In this document: in pieces, positions 28,091-36,375 of the stretch | Position numbering within the stretch: the stretch's first letter is position 1 | Layout: each line of letters begins with the position of its first letter | Source of the DNA: Roseimaritima sediminicola | GTDB taxonomy: Bacteria > Planctomycetota > Planctomycetia > Pirellulales > Pirellulaceae | Direction: 5' to 3' | DNA: 38,630 bases | Assembly: GCF_009618275.1 (NCBI RefSeq) | Contig: NZ_WIAD01000056.1 | Location: 1 to 38,630, forward strand | Translations under genes and position numbers: made by a program | Notes under the pieces: model-generated | What the model was told of the DNA's origin: nothing | Database searches by the model: none | What the model saw: the letters and a program-made list of their open reading frames with translations, nothing else

Positions 28091-29668
28091 ATGTCCAACC
28101 CACTCGCCTACCCTCTTCACCGCACCTCCGTCGTGCCGCTGCTGGTCTTGGTGGCCAGCGGACTGTTGACGTTCGGGGTATTGGTCGCGATGGGCTATCC
28201 GTACGGTTGGCTGGTATGGGGTGTCTTGGCCGCGATTCCGGCGGCGTTCTTCGCGGTGCGAAACCCTCAGTTGGTGGTCGCGTTTGTGGCGTTCCTGCTG
28301 TTCACCAATGCACCGGTCGTGGCGTTCAAGTTTCACGGCTTGCCGCGGGTGGCCGCCCTGGTGGGACCGCCTGCGGCGTTGGGAACGCTGTTGGCCTATC
28401 AGTTGTTCGTGCGGCGCAAACCCCTCGTCTTTCCTCGTGCCTGGTGGTGGGCAATGGCGTTGCTGGCCGTGGAGGTGGTCAGCGCGATGATGGCTCGCTA
28501 TCCAGGCTTGGCCATCGGGATCTTGAAAGAACACCTGATCGAAGGTCTGGGATTGTTCTTGATCTTTGCGAATCTGATCCGGGATCGACAATGTCTTCGG
28601 CAGGTGGTGTTGGCGCTGTTGTTGGCCGGATCGTTGATGGGCGGACTGTCGTTGGTCCAGCAGCTCACCCATACGCATCGAAACGATTACGGCGGTTTCG
28701 CACAGGTGCCTTTCGAAGGCAAAGGATTCGCGACCGGGGAACATCATCGCCAGCGGCGTTCGGCCGGCCCCCTGGGCGAACAGAACCGCTATGCACAGAA
28801 CATGTTGATGCTGGTCCCCTTGGCCGTCTTGCCGATTGGCGGCGTGGTAGGTCCGTGGCGAAAACTGGGATACGTGCTGGCGGCCGTGCTGATCTCTGCC
28901 GGCTGTATGCTGACGTTTTCACGCGGTGCCGCCGTGGCGTTCGGAATTTTGATTCTGTTGATGCGGTTCACCGGATACATCCGTACCCGTCATCTGGGAA
29001 TGTTGGCGGTCGCTTCGTTGTTGTTGCTGTTGGCGTTTCCACAGATCGCCAGCCGGATGGATTCGCTGGGAACCTTGGTGGGTTACCTCCGCGGCGATAC
29101 CGGAGCGCAAACTCAAAAGTTGGACGGGGCGATCACCGGCCGAGCCACGTCGATGCTGGCGGCGTTGCGGGTCACTGCGGACTACCCGATCCTGGGCGTG
29201 GGACCGGGGAACTTTCCGCTGTACAACCGCGAGTACGCCAAGGTGGGCGGGTTTCGTGCCCATGACGAAGACCGTGCCGCCCATTGTCTGTACCTGCACC
29301 TGAGCGCCGAGTACGGTTTGCTGGGCTTGACGCTTTTCCTGGGCATGATCGCCGTGACGCTACGAGACCTGCACCGCGTGTGGCGGCGTTACCGCGACGA
29401 AGATCCCCAGCTGGCGACGCTGGCCGCCGGCGTGGCGATGGCCCTCCTGGCATATCTCGTAACCGGCCTGTTTTTGCACTTCTCGTTCATTCGCTTCTTC
29501 TGGATCATCATGGCGATCGCGTGCAGCATTCCATTGATCGCCGCGCGTGAGCAGGCGCTGCGGGAGGATCGCTCGGCGCCGACCGGTCCGGGGCAAGGAA
29601 CGCGGGCAACGGCAAATGATTCGGCGGCCATCGATTCGGCGGCCATCGAACCCGGGGGCACCGCATGA
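28091..29668 (+). CDS. O-antigen ligase/polymerase family membrane protein (Wzy/WaaL-like)
   Basis: A polytopic membrane protein of 525 residues with about a dozen hydrophobic segments. It carries the Wzy_C signature in a large periplasmic loop: ILGVGPGNFPLYNREYA, then HCLYLHLSAEYGLLGL. In this operon it most likely polymerises flipped repeat units, with WaaL-type ligation as the alternative, since the two share the fold. The last 30 residues are low complexity and include two 15-bp repeats coding DSAAI twice. The gap of 42 nt before it is the widest in this part of the operon; its stop overlaps the flippase start (ATGA). Confidence 0.88.
   Translation: MSNPLAYPLHRTSVVPLLVLVASGLLTFGVLVAMGYPYGWLVWGVLAAIPAAFFAVRNPQLVVAFVAFLLFTNAPVVAFKFHGLPRVAALVGPPAALGTLLAYQLFVRRKPLVFPRAWWWAMALLAVEVVSAMMARYPGLAIGILKEHLIEGLGLFLIFANLIRDRQCLRQVVLALLLAGSLMGGLSLVQQLTHTHRNDYGGFAQVPFEGKGFATGEHHRQRRSAGPLGEQNRYAQNMLMLVPLAVLPIGGVVGPWRKLGYVLAAVLISAGCMLTFSRGAAVAFGILILLMRFTGYIRTRHLGMLAVASLLLLLAFPQIASRMDSLGTLVGYLRGDTGAQTQKLDGAITGRATSMLAALRVTADYPILGVGPGNFPLYNREYAKVGGFRAHDEDRAAHCLYLHLSAEYGLLGLTLFLGMIAVTLRDLHRVWRRYRDEDPQLATLAAGVAMALLAYLVTGLFLHFSFIRFFWIIMAIACSIPLIAAREQALREDRSAPTGPGQGTRATANDSAAIDSAAIEPGGTA
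29618..29647. repeat. 15-bp in-frame tandem repeat, 2 copies
   Basis: GATTCGGCGGCCATC is repeated perfectly (29618-29632, 29633-29647), coding DSAAI-DSAAI at the C-terminal tail of the polymerase-like protein. Confidence 0.85.
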
Positions 29669-31248
29669 GCGAAGCTCCGTCGCAGCATGCCGCTCGCAGC
29701 CACGTTCGCGGCTCCAGTTTGCTGCTGTGCGGGCGAGTGCTTGCGCTGTCGATGAATTTTGTTGTCCAGGTACTGATCGTTCGGTACCTGTCGAAGGAAG
29801 GGTACGGTGCATTCGCGTACGGTTACAGCGTCGCCATGCTGGCGGCTCGTTTCGTGCCGCTGGGCACCGAGAAAGCCATCAATCGCTTTGTGCCCATCTA
29901 TCACGAGCAACAGGATTACGGCCGTGTCAAAGGCACGCTGGTCGTTGCCCTGGCCACGATCCTGACGACGGGCGTCCTGTTTGTCGGTGCGACTTTGGTG
30001 GGACGCAACCTGCTGGCGACCAGGGTGGTCCAGGATCCGCTGGCCCTGTCGGTGCTGTTGATGATCGTGGCCCTCGCACCGCTGCAGGCACTGGAGAATG
30101 TGCTGGAAAAGGTGATGGCCAGTTTCGGCCGCGTACGTTCGCTGTTCTTCCGACGCTACCTCATCACTCCGGTTTTGCGGCTGGCCGCCGTGGTTTCGTT
30201 GATCGTCGCGGGCGGCAACGCCGTGTTCCTGGCCGCGGCGTACGTTGCCGCTACCGCCTTGGGCGTCCTGATCTCAGGACATTTGCTGTGGCGACTACTG
30301 CGTGAAAGACAGCTGTGGGATTCGCTGCGCGGCGATCCGGCGCGCTATCCGGCGGGACGCTTGTTTCGGTTCGGTTTGCCGCTGCTGAGTACCGACGTGG
30401 CGTTCGGGTTGCGGACCAGTTTGGTGGTCGTGCTGTTAGAGGTCACGCACGGGATCAGTGGGGTGGCGGCGTTTCGTGCTGTGTTGCCGGTGGCCCGGTT
30501 GAATCAGGCCGTGTTCGATAGTTTTCGATTGATGTATGTGCCGCACGCTTCACGCATGTTTGCGCGGGACGAACACGCGGGTATCAGTCGACTGTACTGG
30601 ACCAGTACGGCGTGGATTGCGTTGTTGACGCTGCCGGTACTGCTGGTGACGTTTTCGTTCGCGACGCCCACGGTGGTCTTGCTGTTCGGAGCGGAGTACG
30701 CCAGTTCGGGACCGATTCTGGCGCTTGTCGCGTTGGCGTTGTATGTGAACGCGTCGTTCGGGTTCAACGCACTGACTTTACGCGTCTACGACCGAGTGGG
30801 CATGATCACCAAGATCGATCTGTTGTCGGCGCTGTTGGCGTTGGTTCTGAACGTGTTGTTGGTTCCTCGTTTTGGACCCGTCGGCGGCGCGGCGGTTGTC
30901 TGCGCCGTGTTGGCGGTTCAGAATTTGGCGTACCAGATGGTGCTGTTTCGCGCTGGACAACTGGAACGACCCGAGGCGGCCATCATCCGCGTGCATGCTG
31001 CTGTGATCGGTGTCGCTGTGGTGTTATTGATTATCCAAGTGACCATGACGCCTGCTGTTTGGGGCATCGCTGGATTGATTCTTGCGGCGACGCTGGGGGT
31101 TTGGTTTGCCTGTCTGCAGACCTTGCAGATTCGCGAACACTTTCCGGAACTCGCTCGAGTGCTGCCACCCTGGTTTTTGGCGACCGAGAACGGCAGCTCA
31201 GAAGAACTTTCCGAACCGACGCTTCCCGTTGATCAGGTGCGACCATGA
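29665..31248 (+). CDS. polysaccharide flippase (Wzx/MOP family)
   Basis: Moves lipid-linked repeat units across the inner membrane. The 527-residue product has the MOP-family pattern of about 12-14 membrane segments. It begins with a typical segment, GSSLLLCGRVLALSMNFVVQVLIVRYLSKEGYGAFAYG, and has the internal LLFGAEYASSGPIL motif of the second half. The last 35 residues are soluble. It lies between the polymerase and the kinase genes with 4-nt ATGA overlaps on both sides, as expected for a Wzx/Wzy pathway. Confidence 0.9.
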   Translation: MSEAPSQHAARSHVRGSSLLLCGRVLALSMNFVVQVLIVRYLSKEGYGAFAYGYSVAMLAARFVPLGTEKAINRFVPIYHEQQDYGRVKGTLVVALATILTTGVLFVGATLVGRNLLATRVVQDPLALSVLLMIVALAPLQALENVLEKVMASFGRVRSLFFRRYLITPVLRLAAVVSLIVAGGNAVFLAAAYVAATALGVLISGHLLWRLLRERQLWDSLRGDPARYPAGRLFRFGLPLLSTDVAFGLRTSLVVVLLEVTHGISGVAAFRAVLPVARLNQAVFDSFRLMYVPHASRMFARDEHAGISRLYWTSTAWIALLTLPVLLVTFSFATPTVVLLFGAEYASSGPILALVALALYVNASFGFNALTLRVYDRVGMITKIDLLSALLALVLNVLLVPRFGPVGGAAVVCAVLAVQNLAYQMVLFRAGQLERPEAAIIRVHAAVIGVAVVLLIIQVTMTPAVWGIAGLILAATLGVWFACLQTLQIREHFPELARVLPPWFLATENGSSEELSEPTLPVDQVRP

Positions 31249-32399
31249 GTGCAAGTCTCGACCATGGCCCACCTCTGACGGTGGACGACCTCATCGAACA
31301 ATTGCGGCAACGGATCGATTCCTTTGTCGGCTTGGACGTGAACCCTCGCCAGTGCGTGCTTGTTAAAACCATCCGGCGGCGCTTCTGCCAACTGTACCTG
31401 TTTAATCTGTCTGGGCGGGATGATTCGCCGGAGATCCTGGTCAAGGTGCCCGTGGGGCATGCGGATGTCCAGTATCAAGAACGGTGTCGAGACGCGGCTT
31501 TCGTCGATCGGCCGCGTTTGTTCGGCCGGGTGGATCCCGAGAGCAAGGCCGTCAAAGAATATGAGGCGCTGCGGCGTGTGCAAACGGCTTTGGACGCCGG
31601 GCCGGACGAGCGGTTCGGTGTGGTTCGGGTGTTCGATTTGCTGCCGCCACAGCATGCCCTGGTGATGCGGTGGGTCGATCAACCCAGCTTGCGAAAGAAG
31701 CTGTACGCTGCCCACCGACTCAGTTCGCCGCGATTGGCTTGTGACTTAGAGACGGTCTTCGGTCGCACCGGAGCCTTGTTGCGAACTCACCATCGGCTTC
31801 CTGCTCTGCCTCACTGTGAAACCCGCAACACGACGCGCGACGATTTTCTCGCGGCCATCGATCGCTTCGTCAGCTATTTGGATGAACATCTCCCTGGCAG
31901 CGACTTGCGGCGCTTGCAGCAACGCGTCATCGAGCTGGCCCGGGGCTGCCTTCCGGAAACGATTCCCACCGGACAGGTGCACGGCGATTTTGCGCCACGC
32001 AACATCTTCGTGGATGCGGCGAATCGGGTTTCCTTGTTCGACACGCTGGGGCGGTTCGAGGCGCCGATCTACGAAGACGTCGCCAAGATGCTGATGTGCA
32101 TACACGCCTCGGGGCCACAGCTGATCAGTGCCGGAGTCCTGTACGCTCCGAAACGGCTGAAACGGTTCGAGGATGCATTGGTTCGCGGTTACTTCGGTGA
32201 CCGCAGCGTCCCGGTCGCAGCCATTAACTTGTTTTCTGTGCAATTGGTCCTGGAACACTGGGCAGCGATTGTCTACCGTCATCGGGAACACCGTGGAGCC
32301 AAGCGGATCGCCAAACAGCTGCGCCGCAGATTGTGGCAGCGAGGGTTCCAGCAGTATCTGAATCAATTGCTAGAACGAACGGAGACGGCCCAACCCTAG
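31245..32399 (+). CDS. APH-fold (aminoglycoside phosphotransferase-like) small-molecule kinase
   Basis: A 384-residue protein with the C-lobe signatures of the APH/choline-kinase fold: VHGDFAPRNIFVD, with catalytic Asp248 and Asn253, and a DFG-equivalent Asp266 in SLFDTLG, followed by PIYEDVAKML. The N-lobe ATP lysine is plausible in ILVKVP but not certain. It probably phosphorylates a small molecule such as a sugar or amino alcohol. The operon context (between flippase and sulfotransferase, ATGA overlap upstream) suggests an intermediate or decoration of the polymer, rather than antibiotic resistance. The actual substrate is unknown. Confidence 0.8.
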   Translation: MSASLDHGPPLTVDDLIEQLRQRIDSFVGLDVNPRQCVLVKTIRRRFCQLYLFNLSGRDDSPEILVKVPVGHADVQYQERCRDAAFVDRPRLFGRVDPESKAVKEYEALRRVQTALDAGPDERFGVVRVFDLLPPQHALVMRWVDQPSLRKKLYAAHRLSSPRLACDLETVFGRTGALLRTHHRLPALPHCETRNTTRDDFLAAIDRFVSYLDEHLPGSDLRRLQQRVIELARGCLPETIPTGQVHGDFAPRNIFVDAANRVSLFDTLGRFEAPIYEDVAKMLMCIHASGPQLISAGVLYAPKRLKRFEDALVRGYFGDRSVPVAAINLFSVQLVLEHWAAIVYRHREHRGAKRIAKQLRRRLWQRGFQQYLNQLLERTETAQP

Positions 32400-32465
32400 G
32401 CATGGCTGCAGAACGAGCACCGTTCTCGGAACGTGATCTGGCCAGACCGAAAGATCGAATTACTC

Positions 32466-33353
32466 ATGCTTCGAAAACCCAACTTTATCTACATCGGGAC
32501 CAGCAAGGCAGGTTCGACCTGGCTGTTTGACCTGTTGTCGCGCCATCCCGACGTCTATATGACCCCGGTCAAAGGACTGTACTTCTTTGATAGTCACTTC
32601 GAAAACGGCTGGCAGTGGTACCAAGAACACTTTGTCGAAGCCGACCAGCAGACGATCGTCGGCGAGATTTCGCATTCGTATCTGTATTCGCCGGTGGCCT
32701 GCGAGCGAATCGCCGAGATGAACCCGGAGATTCGGTTGATGGTTTGCCTGCGCGAGCCGATCGACCGGGCGATTTCCATGTATCTCGACGGCGTTCGCAA
32801 CGGCAAGTGGGACGGAACGTTTGAAGAGCGGATGGAGGATACTCCGGAGATCCTTCAGGAAGGTTTTTACTCCCAGTACCTGCCGGCTTATTTGGAACGG
32901 TTTTCACGCCAGCAACTGCACATCACGTGCTTTGACGACCTCAAGGAATCGCCGGCCGACTATGCTGCTGCCGTTTACGACGCGTTGGGAGTCCCGCCGA
33001 TGCCGTGGGATGCGCGGCTGCAGCAGAAAGTGATGCCCGCCTGTGTGCCTCGCAGCAAACATCTCGCCCGCTTCAGCAAACGCTTGTCGTTGACCTGCAA
33101 ACAACTGGGCATGAAAAAGCTTCGCGGCCGCGTCAAACGCTCGCGGGTGATCCGCAATCTGCTGTACCGCAAAGTCCGAGAGGAGGATCGGGCTCGGCTG
33201 CGTCCGGAAACCCTGGCCGAACTCCGGCGCCGCTTTCGCCCCGAGGTCGCACGTTTGGATGCGATCTTGGGAATGAAACTGTCGCGTCGCTGGGGGTATG
33301 CTTCGGCCGAGACGCCGACCACGGACCCTTCCTTGAAGATGGCCAGGCGATGA
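32466..33353 (+). CDS. sulfotransferase (PAPS-dependent)
   Basis: Transfers sulfate from 3'-phosphoadenylyl sulfate to a hydroxyl or amine. In the 295-residue product the 5'-phosphosulfate loop IGTSKAGSTW is at 10-19 and the 3'-phosphate motif CLREPIDRAISMYLDGVRNG lies near 88-107. FPVKGLYFFD-like sequence (TPVKGLYFFD) resembles heparan-sulfate-type sulfotransferases (K-x-x-x-FF). I chose ATG 32466 because the fold starts right there (MLRKPNFIYIG); an in-frame GTG at 32433 adds 11 residues. Ribosome sites are weak for both. The stop overlaps the next start (ATGA). Location in an exopolysaccharide operon points to a sulfated polymer. Confidence 0.88.
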   Translation: MLRKPNFIYIGTSKAGSTWLFDLLSRHPDVYMTPVKGLYFFDSHFENGWQWYQEHFVEADQQTIVGEISHSYLYSPVACERIAEMNPEIRLMVCLREPIDRAISMYLDGVRNGKWDGTFEERMEDTPEILQEGFYSQYLPAYLERFSRQQLHITCFDDLKESPADYAAAVYDALGVPPMPWDARLQQKVMPACVPRSKHLARFSKRLSLTCKQLGMKKLRGRVKRSRVIRNLLYRKVREEDRARLRPETLAELRRRFRPEVARLDAILGMKLSRRWGYASAETPTTDPSLKMARR

Positions 33354-34393
33354 CACCGATAGGACTAGCTCTTCACGACCGCGTGCGAATCGTGCTGGAG
33401 GATGCCTCGCGACGCGACGTGCAAACCGTGATGAACGCGACCGGCGCGTCACCCACCGACGTGCTCGAACCCACCGATATCGAGGTCCGCTTTGCCGACA
33501 ATACGCACGGAATCGACGTTCACCTTCCCGATGACTGTTGCGAGCAGCCGTTTCGAATGACGGTGCCGACCGGTCAGCGCCGGTTGCCGCTGCTCCGCTC
33601 GATGGTGAACGTCAAGATGGTCTATGCCGATCTGCTGCCCCTGCACGCGTCGGCTTGGACCTGTCCGTCGGGCGGGATGCTGGCATGTGGTTGGTCCGGT
33701 GGCGGCAAGACCGGGATGCTATTGGCTCACCTACTGCATGGTGCAGAGTACTTGGCGGCGGAGTGGGCCTATGTCTGCCCGGCTAGCTCGCGGATATACG
33801 GCGTCCCTGAAACGTTGCGCCTGCGGTCGTGGCACCTTCGGCAGGGGGCAGGCGAAGTGGTGAATGTTCGGCGGCAGGATCAATGGCGACTTTGGAAGAC
33901 GCGTCTTATGGCCGGAGTGCTTCGCCGTTCGGCGGATTGGCTTCCGCAGCCACAGCGACTGCGTCGCACGCTGACCAAAGCGGCCGCCGGTGCCCAGCGA
34001 CGCTGCTATATCGACAAACCGGCTTCGTCCTGGTTGGCAACACCGTCCGGTTCGCGGTCCGCTCCTCTGCAGACCGTGTATTTTGCCGGAGTTCACGACA
34101 GTTCGGCGATCGACGTGAAGCCTGTGGAGCTGGACGCCGCACACGCTCGCCTCGTGGCGCTTCAGGATGAGGACCTGACGGACTTGGATGCTCAGTATCG
34201 TCGCTGGAGCTACGATCATCCGAGGGCCGACGCGTGGCGCGAGTGTTGGAACCGAAAACGCGACCGTTTGATTCGCCAGATGCTGGTCGGAAAGCAACTT
34301 TACGCCGTCGACCGTCCGGTTACGGTGGGTTTGACCGATTTATACAGGACCCTTAACTCCACAATGCGGACACCATGTTTACAGTCGCTTTGA
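33350..34393 (+). CDS. HPr kinase-like P-loop protein of the exopolysaccharide operon
   Basis: A 347-residue protein with LPLHASAWTCPSGGMLACGWSGGGKT-like organisation, the layout of HprK/PEP-carboxykinase-fold kinases: Walker A GWSGGGKT with Lys120, then LAAEWAYV at about 135-142 where HprK-like proteins have (S/A)D(D/E). The first acid is replaced by Ala, and Glu138 remains. No HPr-like partner or PTS gene is nearby, so it is unlikely to be true HPr kinase. HprK-related kinases are found in other gene clusters with ATP-grasp proteins. I infer a kinase for a small molecule or peptide. It overlaps the next gene by 19 nt, which is more than elsewhere in the operon. Confidence 0.7.
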   Translation: MTPIGLALHDRVRIVLEDASRRDVQTVMNATGASPTDVLEPTDIEVRFADNTHGIDVHLPDDCCEQPFRMTVPTGQRRLPLLRSMVNVKMVYADLLPLHASAWTCPSGGMLACGWSGGGKTGMLLAHLLHGAEYLAAEWAYVCPASSRIYGVPETLRLRSWHLRQGAGEVVNVRRQDQWRLWKTRLMAGVLRRSADWLPQPQRLRRTLTKAAAGAQRRCYIDKPASSWLATPSGSRSAPLQTVYFAGVHDSSAIDVKPVELDAAHARLVALQDEDLTDLDAQYRRWSYDHPRADAWRECWNRKRDRLIRQMLVGKQLYAVDRPVTVGLTDLYRTLNSTMRTPCLQSL

Positions 34394-35073
34394 TCGGGCC
34401 CGACGGTTCGGGAAAGACCACCGTGGGCAGGCGGCTACGCGAACAATTGCCGATTCCCGCCCAGTACCTGTACATGGGCGTGAATCCACAGGCCAGCACG
34501 CACCTGTTGCCCACGACGCGCTTGGCGCAGAAACTGCGTCGTGCGCTTGGCAGGCAACGTGATGCCGGAGGACCCCGCGAGAAGAGCCGGGCGGTCGAGA
34601 ACGCCCACAAGCCGCTGCCGCGCCGGATCCTCAAGTCCGTCAAGTCGTCCTTGTCGCTCAGTAACCGTTTGGCCGAAGAGTGGTATCGCCAGATGGTCGC
34701 CTGGCATCATCTGCGGCGCCGCCACGTGGTGATTTTCGACCGCCATTTCTTTCCCGACTATTACGCTTACGATATCGCTGGCGAAGCCACGCGTTCGTTG
34801 ACCCAGCGGATTCACGGTTTCGTACTGAATCATCTCTACCCCCGGCCCGATGTGATTATTTTTCTCGATGCGCCGGCCGAAGTGCTGTTCGCTCGCAAAG
34901 GTGAGGGCACCGTGGAACTGCTGGAACAGCGGCGCGGGGACTACCTGCAGATGCAGGACCTGGTGAAACACTTCGAAGTGGTCGACGCCAGCCGAGATGT
35001 GGATGCGGTGGTTCAGGATGTTAGTCAACGGATCCTGCGATTTTACGAAGCCCAGGGTGGTCCTCCGCGATGA
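34375..35073 (+). CDS. thymidylate kinase-like P-loop kinase
   Basis: A 232-residue P-loop kinase of the Tmk-like group. Visible parts are Walker A GPDGSGKTT (8-16), the DR-type motif FDRHFF (Asp122-Arg123), LDAP (164-167), and a basic lid RKGEG (174-178). An insertion of about 60 residues after the P-loop is rich in Arg/Lys. The context, and the unusual insertion, argue against a housekeeping dTMP kinase; a role in polymer modification is inferred. The start lies within the HprK-like gene, and the stop overlaps the ATP-grasp gene (ATGA). Confidence 0.78.
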   Translation: MFTVALIGPDGSGKTTVGRRLREQLPIPAQYLYMGVNPQASTHLLPTTRLAQKLRRALGRQRDAGGPREKSRAVENAHKPLPRRILKSVKSSLSLSNRLAEEWYRQMVAWHHLRRRHVVIFDRHFFPDYYAYDIAGEATRSLTQRIHGFVLNHLYPRPDVIIFLDAPAEVLFARKGEGTVELLEQRRGDYLQMQDLVKHFEVVDASRDVDAVVQDVSQRILRFYEAQGGPPR

Positions 35074-36368
35074 CCGAAACCTCTGCAGTTCGAGTGTTGG
35101 TAACCGATGCCTGTCGCGGCGCGGCCGTGGCGACGATTCGCGCGTTGGCACGCGGTGGTTACCGTGTCTACGCCGCGGACGCTTCTCCGCATGCACCAGG
35201 GATGGCTTCGCGATACGTCTCAGAGCGGGTGGTCTATGCCTGTCCGATGGAGGATCCCGATCGGTTTGTCCGGGACGTCTTGGACGCGGTCGATCGTCAC
35301 CGCATCGACATTATCATTCCCGTGACAGAACGAGCGCTGTTGCCGCTGGAGTCGGCACGCGATCAGTTTGAAGACCGATGCTGCGTGCCGTGGGCGCCGC
35401 GGGAGGCGATGGCTACGGTTCGCAACAAAGCAGAAACGTTTCGTTTGGCCGAGGCCTTGGACGTGCCCGTTCCGCGGACCCGGCGGGTGAGCTGTGCCGA
35501 GGAAGCGGTGCAGTGTGCCGACGGCCTGGGATGGCCGGTGGTTCTAAAACCCGTCTCTTCGCATACCCTGGCCGAAGATCACGCAGTAGAGTTCTGGAGC
35601 GTTAGTTATGCTCGTGACCCACGGCAACTACGTGAACAGATGCGGCAGTACGCGGGACGCTGCGACGTTTTATTGCAGGAGTATTTTCAGGGCGATGGCG
35701 TGGGCGTGGAGGTGTTGGCGCACGAGGGTCGTGTCTTGTGCGCCTTCCAGCATCGTCGCCTCCGCGAAGTGCCGCTCAGCGGGGGCGCCAGTTCGCTTCG
35801 CCGCAGCGAGGACGTTCATCCGGATCTGTACGAGCAGACCCAGCGATTGATCGCCCGCTTGAAATGGACAGGCTTAGCGATGGTGGAATTCAAGCTGAAT
35901 AGTGCCCAGCAGTCGCGGCTGATGGAAATCAACGGTCGGATTTGGGGCTCCCTACCGGTCGCGATTGCTGCAGGGATGGATTTTCCAACGCGGCTGTGTC
36001 GGTTGTTATTGGAAGGGCCGCCGGACGAGGCGGCTGCGCCGGATACGGAGTATCGACGGGGGCTGCATGTGCAGAGCCTTCAAAAGGAGCTCAGCTGGAT
36101 GATTCGCGTGCTGCGGCGTTCGGATGTCCATCCGCTGGCTCAGTTGCCTCCGCGGTGGGCGGTTTTGAGCGTCATGGCGGATCTCTTCAAGCCACACTAT
36201 CGGTTCGACATTCTTTCCCTTCGCGACCCTCTGCCCGGCGTGCGCTTGTTGACAAACATGCTTCCGCGGGCGGGAAAGAAAACGTCCAGCCACGATGATG
36301 CCGCCGCAAAACTGTCTCCGCCCACGCCGGTAACGTCCGCGGCCAATTCACCCGTTCATAAAGCTTGA
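35070..36368 (+). CDS. ATP-grasp ligase
   Basis: A 432-residue ATP-grasp enzyme, a class that joins a carboxylate to an amine or thiol through an acyl phosphate. It has the N-terminal Rossmann-like region VRVLVTDACRGAAVATIRALARGGYRVYAADAS, followed by IIIPVTERAL. The ATP-binding lysines are in WPVVLKPVSSH, with the LLQEYFQGDGVGVEVL strand after them. The metal-binding EINGR is at 286-290. The C-terminal 45 residues are polar. Its partners are unknown; it may add an amino acid or similar group to the polymer or to a precursor. Confidence 0.83.
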   Translation: MTETSAVRVLVTDACRGAAVATIRALARGGYRVYAADASPHAPGMASRYVSERVVYACPMEDPDRFVRDVLDAVDRHRIDIIIPVTERALLPLESARDQFEDRCCVPWAPREAMATVRNKAETFRLAEALDVPVPRTRRVSCAEEAVQCADGLGWPVVLKPVSSHTLAEDHAVEFWSVSYARDPRQLREQMRQYAGRCDVLLQEYFQGDGVGVEVLAHEGRVLCAFQHRRLREVPLSGGASSLRRSEDVHPDLYEQTQRLIARLKWTGLAMVEFKLNSAQQSRLMEINGRIWGSLPVAIAAGMDFPTRLCRLLLEGPPDEAAAPDTEYRRGLHVQSLQKELSWMIRVLRRSDVHPLAQLPPRWAVLSVMADLFKPHYRFDILSLRDPLPGVRLLTNMLPRAGKKTSSHDDAAAKLSPPTPVTSAANSPVHKA

Positions 36369-36375
36369 GGCGGTC

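Noticed and set aside
31245-32399. Aminoglycoside resistance gene
   Set aside because: The protein has only the general APH kinase fold motifs and lies in a coupled polysaccharide operon; a resistance role is not supported.
33350-36368. Lasso-peptide or other RiPP cluster, suggested by HprK-like, sulfotransferase and ATP-grasp genes together
   Set aside because: I found no precursor peptide, transglutaminase-like protease, asparagine-synthetase-like cyclase or PqqD-like protein; the neighbours are all polysaccharide genes.
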